Positions 42,999 to 51,351 of a stretch of 64,000 nucleotides of DNA are shown here, one piece after another. The stretch comes from Anaerolineales bacterium (lineage in GTDB: Bacteria > Chloroflexota > Anaerolineae > Anaerolineales > Villigracilaceae): positions 930,001 to 994,000 of the forward strand of contig CP129482.1 of the NCBI GenBank assembly GCA_030583925.1. Reading direction: 5' to 3'. Every line of letters begins with the position of its first letter. Within the stretch, counting starts at the first letter, position 1. Below the pieces are notes generated by a model. It did not search any database. It was not told where the DNA came from and saw nothing but the letters and a program-made list of their open reading frames with translations. Position numbers and translations under genes: made by a program.

Positions 42999-43772
42999 AT
43001 GCTCGCCTTCAAACAAATCTTTTGGAAACACTGGTACCAATATCTTACGCGCCGCATTGGCAGCGCGCCTGTCACATTTTTGAACTACGGCTTCTGGCCC
43101 CCCGAAGGCGAGACGGTGGAACTCCAGCCCGAGGATGAGGTCAACCGCGCCGCGATCCAACTCTATCACCACGTCGCCAGCGGCGATACTCTTAACGGCA
43201 AAAACGTGCTCGAAGTCAGTTGCGGGCATGGCGGCGGCGCGTCGTTCGTCAAACGCTATCACAAACCGAAAATGTACACGGCGATTGACCAGAATAAAAA
43301 CGCCATCGAGTACAACCGCAAAGCGCACGGCGCGCTCGGCATTGACTTCCGTACCGGCGACGCGCAAGCGCTCGACTTCCCTGAAGATCATTTCGACGCG
43401 GTACTCAACGTCGAGGCTTCGCATTGCTACCCGCGGCAGGATGCGTTTTTCCACTCGGTCTACCGCGTCCTGCGGCGCGGCGGAAAATTCCTCTATGCCG
43501 ATTTCCGCACGGTGGCAGATGAGCCAAAGGTCGAGCGCGACATCCACGCGGCGGGCTTCGACATCGCCTCGAAGACCGACATCACCGCGCACGTGCTGCG
43601 CGCCCTCACGCGCAACAGCAAATGGTATCGTCAACTCGCCCATCAGTTCGCGCCGAAGATTCTGCATCCGTTCGCCGAGATGTTCGCGGCGGTGGAGGGG
43701 AGCAGTATCTACAACATGTTCGTCAATCGGGATTACATCTACTTTTCGTATCAACTCTCCAAAGCGGACTGA
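42999..43772 (+). CDS. Methyltransferase resembling Rv2952 (phthiotriol-type O-methyltransferase)
   Basis: The ATG at 42999 follows aaggag. A 257-residue protein with SAM motif VLEVSCGHGGGASFV (about 68-82), then NVEASHCYP (about 142-150) and RVLRRGGKFLYADFR. These stretches match, from memory, the mycobacterial glycolipid methyltransferase Rv2952 and relatives, including the YxxWYxxxTRxxG start. The lipid or quinone substrate here is unknown. The gene ends just before the T-box leader. Confidence 0.88.
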   Translation: MLAFKQIFWKHWYQYLTRRIGSAPVTFLNYGFWPPEGETVELQPEDEVNRAAIQLYHHVASGDTLNGKNVLEVSCGHGGGASFVKRYHKPKMYTAIDQNKNAIEYNRKAHGALGIDFRTGDAQALDFPEDHFDAVLNVEASHCYPRQDAFFHSVYRVLRRGGKFLYADFRTVADEPKVERDIHAAGFDIASKTDITAHVLRALTRNSKWYRQLAHQFAPKILHPFAEMFAAVEGSSIYNMFVNRDYIYFSYQLSKAD

Positions 43773-43824
43773 CGCATCATTTCCACCTTACGGCTGCCCC
43801 GTCAGCGGACGCGTTTTCCCAGCC

Positions 43825-43852
43825 TTGACATCCTCCCATTTCCGCAGATAAT
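43825..43852 (+). promoter_or_regulatory. Promoter of the pheS T-box leader
   Basis: TTGACA (43825-43830), 16-bp spacer, GATAAT (43847-43852). Transcription would begin near 43859. Confidence 0.65.
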
Positions 43853-43858
43853 AAGTCC

Positions 43859-44156
43859 AATCAACTCAAAGGCTGTGACAGAGGAAAGTAAACCGGCAGA
43901 AGCCGCCAGAGAGATGCAACGGACTCGCTGAAAGTTGCATTCGCCCGAAACCAGTCGAAGTTCCCTCTCGAGCCGTTCATGTGAATACGTGGGGCGGGAT
44001 GGCATCCCGCTCCACGAAAGTAGTGTGAACCGTTTTCTCCACGTTACCCGAGAAGCCGATGTCAGTCGGCACAAAGCGTCCCGCGTTCATGATGCGGGAA
44101 ACTTGGGTGGTACCGCGAGACTCCCTCTCGTCCCATTTTGTGGACGGGAGGTTTTT
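43859..44156 (+). promoter_or_regulatory. T-box riboswitch leader of pheS-pheT
   Basis: The conserved T-box TGGGTGGTACCGCG is at 44104-44117, followed by a terminator hairpin. Upstream stem I elements include the AGAGGAAAGTAAA region (about 43882) and the gatgcaacgg...gaaagttgcat stem (about 43914-43940). A TTC at 43961-43963, in a plausible specifier loop (tcgaagTTCcc), is the codon for Phe, agreeing with the gene controlled. Uncharged tRNA-Phe should stabilise the antiterminator and allow transcription. It follows the methyltransferase stop by about 86 bp. Confidence 0.92.
44124..44156 (+). terminator. T-box-controlled terminator
   Basis: cctctcgtcc (44124-44133) pairs with ggacgggagg (44142-44151), followed by ttttt. 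Confidence 0.88.
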
Positions 44157-44168
44157 GTTTGTATAATC

Positions 44169-44281
44169 CCGTCATTGCGAGGAGGGTTGAGACGCGATAG
44201 CGTCGAAATCCCGACGAAGCAATCCCCGACACCGTGCAGGAGATTGCTTCGACCCCGCGAGGCGGGGTCTCGCAATGACGG
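44169..44281. repeat. cattgcgaggag-type repeat inside the pheS leader
   Basis: Complete copy: ccgtcattgcgag and ctcgcaatgacgg as outer arms, gcaatcccc / ggagattgc inside. It lies between the T-box terminator and the pheS ribosome site, so it is in the read-through mRNA. Confidence 0.8.
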
Positions 44282-44302
44282 AATAGAATTTTGGAGAAAA
44301 AT

Positions 44303-45361
44303 ATGTTAGATCAACTAAACGAAATCGAAAAAGCCGCGATGGAGTCATTGCAATCCGTCACGGATTCAACCGCGCTGGAGGCGTGGCGCGTGTCGCATCT
44401 GGGGCGGAGCTCGCCGCTGATGTCGGTCTTCGCGGGGTTGGGGAAACTGTCGAAGGAGGAGCGACCCGTTGTAGGTCAGGGAGCGAACCGTGTGAAAGTG
44501 GCGCTCGAAGCCGCGCTGGAGGCACGCGCCAAATTGGTGAAAGAAGCCGCGCTGGCGAAATCCCTCGAAGAAGACGCGTTGGACGTGACGTTGCCTGGAC
44601 GCGGAATCCACGTGGGGAGGTTGCATCCGTCTACCCAGCAGTTGCGGAAGGTGTTGAGCATTCTCGCAGACATGGGCTTTCAGGTGTACACGTCGCGTGA
44701 GGTGGAGACGGATGAATACAATTTTCAACTGCTGAACTTCCCGCCGAACCATCCCGCGCGCGATATGCAGGATACGTTTTTTGTCGAGGCGGAGGGGCGC
44801 GGCGATAACCCGATTTTGTTGCGGACGCATACCTCGCCTGGGCAAATTCACGCGATGCGCGAATTTTCGGCGATGAACCCAGACAACCCGCCGCCGATTC
44901 GCATTGCGTTGCCTGGTATGTGTTTTCGTTATGAGCAGATCACTGCGCGCTCGGAGATTCAGTTCAATCAGGTGGAGGGACTCGTCGTCGGCGAGAACAT
45001 CACGTTCGCCGATTTGAAAGGGACGTTGATTGATTTTGCCCGCCGCATGTTTGGGCAGGACGCGCGCACGCGTTTCCGCGCGTCGTACTTCCCGTTCACC
45101 GAACCGTCCGCCGAAATGGACATCGAATGTTTCGTGTGCGGCGGCAAGGGATGCAGCGTCTGCAAAAATTCGGGCTGGCTGGAGATTTTGGGTTGCGGCA
45201 TGGTGCATCCCGTCGTCCTGCAAAACGGCGGATATGATCCCGCGCGTTATTCGGGTTTCGCCTGGGGCATGGGACCTGAACGCCAGTTGATGCTGAGGTA
45301 CAAGATTGACGACATCCGCTATTTCTGGGGCAACGACCTCAGGTTTTTGGATCAATTCTAA
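44303..45361 (+). CDS. pheS: Phenylalanine-tRNA ligase alpha subunit
   Basis: The ATG at 44303 follows ggaga at 44292-44296. The 352-residue protein has the N-terminal coiled coil (about 1-90) and the class II catalytic core. Motif 2 (HTSPGQIHAM..FRYEQI) and motif 3 (GFAWGMGPERQLMLRY) are clear. It pairs with PheT as an alpha2beta2 enzyme charging tRNA-Phe. A Cys-rich CFVCGGKGCSVCKNSG stretch near 280 may hold a metal or be structural; it is not present in all bacterial PheS. Regulated by the T-box leader. Confidence 0.96.
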   Translation: MLDQLNEIEKAAMESLQSVTDSTALEAWRVSHLGRSSPLMSVFAGLGKLSKEERPVVGQGANRVKVALEAALEARAKLVKEAALAKSLEEDALDVTLPGRGIHVGRLHPSTQQLRKVLSILADMGFQVYTSREVETDEYNFQLLNFPPNHPARDMQDTFFVEAEGRGDNPILLRTHTSPGQIHAMREFSAMNPDNPPPIRIALPGMCFRYEQITARSEIQFNQVEGLVVGENITFADLKGTLIDFARRMFGQDARTRFRASYFPFTEPSAEMDIECFVCGGKGCSVCKNSGWLEILGCGMVHPVVLQNGGYDPARYSGFAWGMGPERQLMLRYKIDDIRYFWGNDLRFLDQF

Positions 45362-45444
45362 AACTGACTCACCGCGAAGAGCGCGAAGGTCGCTAAGAAA
45401 AACAAAAGATTTTCTTTGTGTACTTTGCGTGCTTAGCGGTTCAA
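45361..45444. repeat. accgcgaagagcgcgaagg repeat, tandem copy 1
   Basis: aaactgactcaccgcgaaga at the left, gtgcttagcggttcaa at the right; cgctaag / cttagcg pair. It starts at the pheS stop codon. Confidence 0.75.
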
Positions 45445-45527
45445 ACTGACTCACCGCGAAGAGCGCGAAGATCGCTAAGAAAGAGAAAAAGACTTTTTTG
45501 CGTTCGTTGCGTGCTTAGCGGTTCAAA
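45444..45527. repeat. accgcgaagagcgcgaagg repeat, tandem copy 2
   Basis: Head-to-tail with copy 1 and nearly identical in its arms. The interior differs. A third, diverged copy is at 57155-57256. Confidence 0.75.
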
Positions 45528-45539
45528 AGGAATTTGAAG

Positions 45540-48071
45540 ATGAAGATACCTATTTCATGGCTCAAAGATTACATTGACCTCGACGGTCTCTCCGTTGAAG
45601 ACATTGCCCGCAAGTTGACTCTGGCTGGTCTTGAAGTGGACGAGATCAAGTACGCGGGCTTGGCAATGCCCGAATACAAAGATGGCGAGAAGCACGAGTT
45701 CAAGACCAGCGGCATCGGCTGGGACAAGGAAAAACTCGTCGTGGCGGAGATCCGCGAGGTGATGCCGCATCCCAACGCGGACAGGTTGACCTTGCTCGAT
45801 CTGTTCGACGGGGAACAGAATCAAACCGTGCTGACGGGCGCGCCGAATATTTTCCATCTCAAAGGGACAGGCAAACTTGCCAAGCCCATCAAAGCCGCGT
45901 ACGCCAAGGAAGGCTCGACAATTTACGATGGTCACGCGGACGGGTTGGTGTTGACCACCCTGAAACGTGCCAAGATTCGCGGCGTGGAATCCTATTCGAT
46001 GGTCTGCTCCGAAAAAGAACTTGGCATCTCTGAAGAACACGAGGGGATCATCCTGCTCGATGACGACGCGCCTGTGGGAATGTCGCTCGCCGATTACATG
46101 GGCGACGCTGTGCTGGATATTTCCATTTTGCCGAGCATGGCGCGCAACGCGAACGTACTCGGCGTGGCGCGTGAACTTGCCGCGTTGACTGGACGGGAAC
46201 TTAAGAAGCCAACGATCAAATTGAAAACTAGCGGCGGTTCAGTCGAAGAGTTGGTTTCCATCGAAATCACAAACCCCGAACTCAACCCGCGCTTTGTGTT
46301 GGGATTGATCCGCGACATTGAAATTAAACCCAGCCCGTATCACATTCAGCGACGGCTGAGGCTGGCGGGGATGCGTCCCATCAACAACATCGTGGACGCG
46401 ACGAACTATGCCATGCTCGATGTTGGTGAGCCTTTACACGCGTTTGATTACGACGTTCTCGTGGGGCGCGTAGGGCAAGTTGGCAACTTGCCCCACAAGA
46501 TCAAAATCATCACCCGCCCTGCCAAGGATGGCGAAAAACTCACCACGCTCGATGGCAACGAGCGAACGCTTACCTCGGCTAACGTGCTTGTCTGCGATGA
46601 AAAAGGATCGCTCGCGCTGGCTGGAGTCATGGGTGGACTTGAATCCGAAGTGACCGACAAAACGAAGACGGTCTTGCTCGAAGGTGCGAACTGGAATTCG
46701 ATCAACACGCGCAAGACGGCGGGACAGCACAACTTGCAGTCTGAGGCGTCATTTCGATTTTCGCGCGGCGTGCATCCTGCCTTGGCGGAACAGGGCGTGA
46801 AGCGCGGGCTTCAGCTCATGGCGGAGTGGTCGGGCGGAGTTATCGCGCCTGGGCTGGTGGACGTGTATCCGCTCAAGCCGAAAGACCCGACGATTGCTGT
46901 CACGCCGAAAGACGTCAAACGCTTGCTTGGCATCGAACTCACGGCGAAACAGATCGCTGAACTGCTCACGCGTCTCGAATTCAAATGCACGGTCGAGAAG
47001 AATGTCGTCAAAGCAAAAACCCCGCCGCATCGCCTCGACATTGGCGAGGGCGTTGTCGGTCTCGCGGATGTGTTGGAGGAAGTGGCGCGCGTCTACGGCT
47101 ACGACCGCATCCCCGAAACGCGCATGTCCGATTCGCTTCCGCTGCAGCTGGGCAATCCTAAACACGAGTGGGAGGAACGCGTTCGCGATATTCTCAGCAC
47201 GCTTGGTTTGCAGGAGGTTGTCAGTTATCGCATGACTTCGAGCGAACGCGAGAGCCGCCTCGTTTTGTACAACGAGTATGTTGAATTAGCGAATCCCATC
47301 GCGCCCGAACGCAGTGTGATGCGTCGCAGTTTGCTCGCCTCGGTTCTTGAAAGCGCCGAGAACAACGCGCGCGGCGAATCGGTTTCGTTATTCGAGATCG
47401 GTCCCGTTTTCGAGCCGCAACAAAACGGACTCCCCAACGAGCCGCGCAAACTTGCGATTGTCATGACGGGCGCTCGCCTCGCCTCCGCATGGGATGTGAA
47501 AGATTCGCCTGCGTACGATTTCTACGACATGAAAGGCCGCATCGAACTCCTTTTGAGCGGACTGCGCCTTAGCGGCATTTCCTACACCCCAGCCGACGCG
47601 GTCTCGTTCCTGCATCCCGGCAAAGCCGCCGAAGTGAAAGTGAACGGGCAAACCGTCGGCGTGTTCGGTGAATTGCATCCGCTTGTGAAAGAGAAATATG
47701 ATTTCGAAGAATCGTCAGTCATCGTCGCCGAGTTTGACTTGGACGCGTTGCGAAACGCCGCGCCGAGTTATGGAATCACGCCCGTCTCCGAGTTCCCGCC
47801 AGTGTTCGAGGATATCGCCGTCATCGTGGATGAAGGGGTGGCGGCAGAACGCGTCGAGAGCCTCATCAGGCAGACCGGCGGAAAGACCGTGACCCGCGTC
47901 CGCTTGTTTGACGTCTACCGCGATGAAAAGATCGGCGCGGGGAAGAAGTCGCTGGCGTACAATCTCACCTATCAATCGGATAAAACGATGACCGACGCCG
48001 AAGCCGCCGCGATCCGCACGAAGATCGTCAAACGGCTGGAGCATGAAGTCGGCGCGAAGTTGCGAAGTTGA
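45540..48071 (+). CDS. pheT: Phenylalanine-tRNA ligase beta subunit with in-frame repeat
   Basis: The ATG at 45540 follows aaaagga. The 843-residue protein has the EMAP-like tRNA-binding part (about 40-165), B3/B4 editing domain, B5 and the C-terminal anticodon-binding domain (FPPVFEDIAVIVDEGV...LAYNLTYQSDKTMTDAEA). Between DYDVL and IITRPAKDGEKLTTLDG the chain holds VGRVGQVGNLPHK (about 307-319), which is encoded by a repeat with a 21-bp palindrome at 46473-46493; homologues have only a short link there. It follows pheS after two tandem repeats, so both depend on the T-box. Confidence 0.96.
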   Translation: MKIPISWLKDYIDLDGLSVEDIARKLTLAGLEVDEIKYAGLAMPEYKDGEKHEFKTSGIGWDKEKLVVAEIREVMPHPNADRLTLLDLFDGEQNQTVLTGAPNIFHLKGTGKLAKPIKAAYAKEGSTIYDGHADGLVLTTLKRAKIRGVESYSMVCSEKELGISEEHEGIILLDDDAPVGMSLADYMGDAVLDISILPSMARNANVLGVARELAALTGRELKKPTIKLKTSGGSVEELVSIEITNPELNPRFVLGLIRDIEIKPSPYHIQRRLRLAGMRPINNIVDATNYAMLDVGEPLHAFDYDVLVGRVGQVGNLPHKIKIITRPAKDGEKLTTLDGNERTLTSANVLVCDEKGSLALAGVMGGLESEVTDKTKTVLLEGANWNSINTRKTAGQHNLQSEASFRFSRGVHPALAEQGVKRGLQLMAEWSGGVIAPGLVDVYPLKPKDPTIAVTPKDVKRLLGIELTAKQIAELLTRLEFKCTVEKNVVKAKTPPHRLDIGEGVVGLADVLEEVARVYGYDRIPETRMSDSLPLQLGNPKHEWEERVRDILSTLGLQEVVSYRMTSSERESRLVLYNEYVELANPIAPERSVMRRSLLASVLESAENNARGESVSLFEIGPVFEPQQNGLPNEPRKLAIVMTGARLASAWDVKDSPAYDFYDMKGRIELLLSGLRLSGISYTPADAVSFLHPGKAAEVKVNGQTVGVFGELHPLVKEKYDFEESSVIVAEFDLDALRNAAPSYGITPVSEFPPVFEDIAVIVDEGVAAERVESLIRQTGGKTVTRVRLFDVYRDEKIGAGKKSLAYNLTYQSDKTMTDAEAAAIRTKIVKRLEHEVGAKLRS
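46461..46496. repeat. In-frame palindrome inside pheT
   Basis: gggcaagttg (46473-46482), g, caacttgccc (46484-46493), in a wider gtggggcgcgtagggcaagt context. Read as RVGQVGNLPH. Confidence 0.75.
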
Positions 48072-48077
48072 TATAAT
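48069..48077 (+). promoter_or_regulatory. Extended -10 promoter overlapping the pheT stop
   Basis: TGATATAAT: the TGA is the pheT stop and the TG also serves as the extended -10, followed by a perfect TATAAT. It lies 30 bp before the next start codon. Confidence 0.5.
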
Positions 48078-48106
48078 AGCCGAAATTCACAAAGGAGACT
48101 TTATCT

Positions 48107-48385
48107 ATGAATAACAAAAATACTGGAATGATCGCGACCGTCGCGACGGCGATCCTGTGCGGCTGTTGCGCGCTGTTTACCTGCGTCATGGGCTTCGGGA
48201 CGATCACAGGCAACGGGACATACACGCTGGGAAATTCAACCGAGCAGATGCCCTCGGCATACGGTTATGTATTTCTATGCCTGTCCTTCCTGATGATTCT
48301 CGTGCCGGTTGCTGTCGGTTTCTTCACCTTGCGGAAGAAGCCGGATGTGAGCGATCTGGTTCCCCCGGAAAGCAGTGTCGAATAA
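48107..48385 (+). CDS. Small two-pass membrane protein, unknown
   Basis: A 92-residue protein with a strong ribosome site (aaaggag). Two hydrophobic segments (about 8-32 and 52-72), a CGCC cysteine group in the first, and a charged tail. No family recognised. Followed by a strong terminator. Confidence 0.7.
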   Translation: MNNKNTGMIATVATAILCGCCALFTCVMGFGTITGNGTYTLGNSTEQMPSAYGYVFLCLSFLMILVPVAVGFFTLRKKPDVSDLVPPESSVE

Positions 48386-48422
48386 AACAGCGGCGACCAA
48401 AACGGTCGCCGCTGTTTTTATT
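48386..48422. terminator. Bidirectional terminator
   Basis: aacagcggcgacc (48386-48398) and ggtcgccgctgtt (48404-48416), with ttttatt after it and aataaaa before it. It serves the small membrane gene on plus and the lipoprotein gene on minus. Confidence 0.9.
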
Positions 48423-49059
48423 CCACAATGATCGTCAAGGTCATGGGGCAAAAATAAACGTTATCTTCTTTCAATGCCCATTGGGTCGTATACGTGCCGC
48501 GGTCTTTGAATGCCGCCATTTCCACAGTTAGGTAAACATTCTTCCCTGTTTCAGCCCCTTTGGGAATATCGTACGAAGCCACCTTATGAAGTTTGGCTCC
48601 TTTGTAATAAACGTAATCCATGGTGGCGCGGTACCAGGTTTCTTTGCCGATATTCTTGACTCCCCATTTCGCCTCGAAATCGGTCCGTGGAGCGAACACA
48701 GTATTGTTCGCCGGTTCCGTGCTGAACACGTTACATCCATACTTGGAAGCGCTCGTTCCACTGCCAAGCCCGGGAAGCGTCGGTGTACCGGAAACGCCTA
48801 AACCCGGCAGGATGAAAACAAAGGTGATCGTGGGGGAGGGAGATGTGGTCCCTGTGAAGGTTGGTCTGGGAGTGGCAGACGGCGTTTCAGACGGCGGCGC
48901 CGCCACAGCGGTTTGTGTGGAGGCGGCTTCTGCCGTTTGAGCGATATACGTATTGATCGCGCCGGGAGCAAGGGTAGGGAACGGCGTGCTTGCCGTTGGC
49001 AGGCACGCCATCACCAGTGTCAATGCTCCCAGCCAGATCAATAGTTTATTTTTGCGCAT
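48418..49059 (-). CDS. NBR1-Ig-like domain lipoprotein, copy B
   Basis: The ATG at 49059 gives MRKNKLLIWLGALTLVMAC, a lipobox signal. A Thr/Ser/Pro-rich stalk (to about 110) leads to a C-terminal Ig-like domain (EAKWGVKNIGKETWYRATMD; GTYTTQWALKEDNVYFC), like the NBR1 four-tryptophan Ig fold found in Chloroflexi surface proteins. It is a paralogue of the gene before it, with 19 bp between. Likely surface-exposed; role unknown. Confidence 0.82.
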   Translation of the reverse strand: MRKNKLLIWLGALTLVMACLPTASTPFPTLAPGAINTYIAQTAEAASTQTAVAAPPSETPSATPRPTFTGTTSPSPTITFVFILPGLGVSGTPTLPGLGSGTSASKYGCNVFSTEPANNTVFAPRTDFEAKWGVKNIGKETWYRATMDYVYYKGAKLHKVASYDIPKGAETGKNVYLTVEMAAFKDRGTYTTQWALKEDNVYFCPMTLTIIVE

Positions 49060-49078
49060 GTCAAGAACAACAGGCTGA

Positions 49079-49735
49079 TCATTCGACAACGATCGCGACG
49101 TAGGGACGGCACAAATTGCCTTCGACGATCCATTCCATCACATGCTTGCCTTTTTCGGCGGGGGCGATCGCGTCAATGATGATCTTCACGGATTCGCCCG
49201 GTTTGAGGTCCACGCCGAATTCGCGGAAGGTGTCGGTCGGATTTTTCATCAATTTTGTTCCGCTAATGTATTTTATGTCTAAATTAGCCGGGATGGTCTT
49301 GGTGCCGGTGTTGACGATCGTCCACACGATATCGAACTCATTGCCTTTTTTGAAGACGGTGAGGTCGCGCGGTTTGTTGTTGATCGGCGTGCAATCCAGC
49401 GCGGGCTTGGGCGCCGTTCCGCCTCCGCCTCCGCCACTGCTGACAACGATCGTCGCAGTGGGCGGAACGATCACGAACGGAGTCGCCGAAGGGATGAGCG
49501 CGGTCGGCGAGGGCGGGACAGCCTCCGTCTGGGTTGGAAGCGTGGTGTTCGTCGCCACGGGTTGCGCGGCTTCGGTCTGCGCCTGCGCGGCGGAGACGGT
49601 CAGCGCGACCGACGTCGCGACCTGATTCGCAATATCCACCGGGTCAGGCGTTGCCTGCGGTTGCGGCAGGCAGGCGCTGACCAAAAAGAGGATGCTGAGC
49701 GCGGTGAATAGGATTCGTTTCGTGTGGTGTGTCAT
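49079..49735 (-). CDS. NBR1-Ig-like domain lipoprotein, copy A
   Basis: A 218-residue lipoprotein (signal ending LFLVSAC), long Thr/Pro/Ala stalk, a run of six glycines, then a C-terminal Ig-like domain (FDIVWTIVNTGTKTIPANLD; MEWIVEGNLC). It is similar in plan and in the end sequence (AIVVE / TIIVE) to copy B. It lies 18 bp after kamA, so it may be co-transcribed with that metabolic gene, an odd pairing. Confidence 0.82.
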   Translation of the reverse strand: MTHHTKRILFTALSILFLVSACLPQPQATPDPVDIANQVATSVALTVSAAQAQTEAAQPVATNTTLPTQTEAVPPSPTALIPSATPFVIVPPTATIVVSSGGGGGGTAPKPALDCTPINNKPRDLTVFKKGNEFDIVWTIVNTGTKTIPANLDIKYISGTKLMKNPTDTFREFGVDLKPGESVKIIIDAIAPAEKGKHVMEWIVEGNLCRPYVAIVVE

Positions 49736-49753
49736 TTGGACTCCTTCGTTTTC

Positions 49754-51091
49754 TTATTTCTCATTAGGGGGTGACGCGCCGTCACCGATGCCGAGCGGCT
49801 GCCATTTCTTTTCATCTTTGAGGCGGTGTTGGATTCCATGCCGGTCATGGACTTCGTCGAAACCGTCGGGCTTGATGAACATCTGCTCGCCGTCGAGCAA
49901 GCCGAGCACGCCGGCTTGTCCGGGCTCTAGGCGTTTCTCGCCTTTGAACTTTGCCGCGTCGGATGGCAGGTAGTTGGTGGGTTCCTCGTAGGTGGTAATG
50001 TAGCCTTCGTAATTCCGCAGGATGATCTTGTGATCGGACATGCTGATCAGGTAATTCGGCATGACGGGGATCTTTCCGCCGCCGCCCGGCGCGTCGATGA
50101 TATATTGCGGGACGGCGTAGCCGCTCGTGTGACCGCGCAAGCCTTCCATGATCTCGATTCCTTTCGCGACGGGGGTACGGAAGTGCCCAGCCCCTTCGAC
50201 CAGATCACACTGATAGAGGTAGTACGGGCGCACGCGAATGCGGACGAGGTCTTGCACAAGTTTGCGCTGGATGTGGACGTTATCGTTCACGCCCGCCAGC
50301 AACACCGATTGATTACCGAGCGGGATGCCCGCCTTCGTTAAACGGTCGCAGGCTTCGGCAAGTTCCTTGGTAATTTCGTTCGAGTGGTTGACGTGGATGT
50401 TGATCCACAGTGGGTGATACTTGGCGAGCATGTCGCAGAGTTCCTGCGTGACGCGCATCGGCATGAAGACCGGCACGCGCGAACCGAGGCGGATGATCTC
50501 GATGTGCGGGATTTCGCGCAAGCGGCGGAGAATCTCTTCGAGAATTTTCGGCGCCAGCACCAGCGGGTCGCCGCCGGAGAGCAAGACGTCGCGCACTTGC
50601 GGCGTGCGTTTGAGATATTCGATCTGCATCTCGAATTCCTGCCGCGAGAAGGTTTGTCCCGGGTCGCCGACGATGCGCGAACGCGTGCAATAACGGCAGT
50701 ACGAGGCGCATTGCGTCGTCACCAGCATGAGGACTCGGTCCGGGTAGCGGTGGACCAGCCCGGGCACCGGCGAGTGGCGGTCTTCCGCCAGCGAATCTTC
50801 CATCATCGCGGTGAAGGATTGGAGTTCCTCCGAAAGCGGGATGACCTGTTTGCGGATCGGGTCGTCGGGGTCGTTCGGATCGATCAACGAAATGAAATAG
50901 GGCGTGATGTCCACGCGGAACAGTCCTTGCGTTTGCAGGGCTTTGCGTTCCGAGTCGGTGAGCGGCAGGACTTTTTCGATCTCCTCGACCGAATTCATGC
51001 GATGGCTGAGTTGCCAGCGCCAATCGTTCCACTTTTCATCGGGAACGTCGGCGTAAATGGCCGCTTGTTTTGAAACAAAAGGTTCAGACAT
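49754..51091 (-). CDS. kamA: Lysine 2,3-aminomutase family radical SAM enzyme
   Basis: The ATG at 51091 follows ggagg on the minus strand; an upstream in-frame start at 51112 adds 7 codons. The roughly 445-residue protein has the radical SAM motif CASYCRYC (about 127-134) and the PLP lysine region APGGGGKIPVMPNYL. It converts L-lysine to L-beta-lysine, using SAM, a 4Fe-4S cluster and PLP. The length and C-terminal part favour true KamA over the short EpmB type. beta-Lysine may be for fermentation or for acetyl-beta-lysine as osmolyte; no ablB acetyltransferase is evident beside it. Confidence 0.92.
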   Translation of the reverse strand: MSEPFVSKQAAIYADVPDEKWNDWRWQLSHRMNSVEEIEKVLPLTDSERKALQTQGLFRVDITPYFISLIDPNDPDDPIRKQVIPLSEELQSFTAMMEDSLAEDRHSPVPGLVHRYPDRVLMLVTTQCASYCRYCTRSRIVGDPGQTFSRQEFEMQIEYLKRTPQVRDVLLSGGDPLVLAPKILEEILRRLREIPHIEIIRLGSRVPVFMPMRVTQELCDMLAKYHPLWINIHVNHSNEITKELAEACDRLTKAGIPLGNQSVLLAGVNDNVHIQRKLVQDLVRIRVRPYYLYQCDLVEGAGHFRTPVAKGIEIMEGLRGHTSGYAVPQYIIDAPGGGGKIPVMPNYLISMSDHKIILRNYEGYITTYEEPTNYLPSDAAKFKGEKRLEPGQAGVLGLLDGEQMFIKPDGFDEVHDRHGIQHRLKDEKKWQPLGIGDGASPPNEK

Positions 51092-51300
51092 GGTTTTTTC
51101 CTCCGGGGGCAATTGATTGGATGCGACTCAAACAGACGCGGCGCATGAGCGAAACGGAGGATCGTGATCGGGCCTGAAAAACCCGGCATTATGCACACAG
51201 GCGTTCATCTTGAATTGAATTGTACGGGGAAACAAAAATCGGGTCAATGTCACTTTTGGAGGGTAAGGGCAAGATTATGCCTCGGTGAGATTTTCTTGCT

Positions 51301-51328
51301 GTCCGTTTTCATTTAAACGGACTACAAT
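51301..51328 (+). promoter_or_regulatory. Operator-like inverted repeat with TACAAT box
   Basis: gtccgttt (51301-51308) and aaacggac (51315-51322) directly before tacaat (51323-51328), 24 bp before the GNAT start. It could be a -10 with an operator; no -35 of good match. Confidence 0.35.
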
Positions 51329-51351
51329 GCTGAGAAGAGGCACAAATACAG

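Noticed and set aside
45361..45527. Tandem repeats as a CRISPR array
   Set aside because: Only two units, about 83 bp each, with internal hairpins and no spacer pattern; no cas genes nearby.
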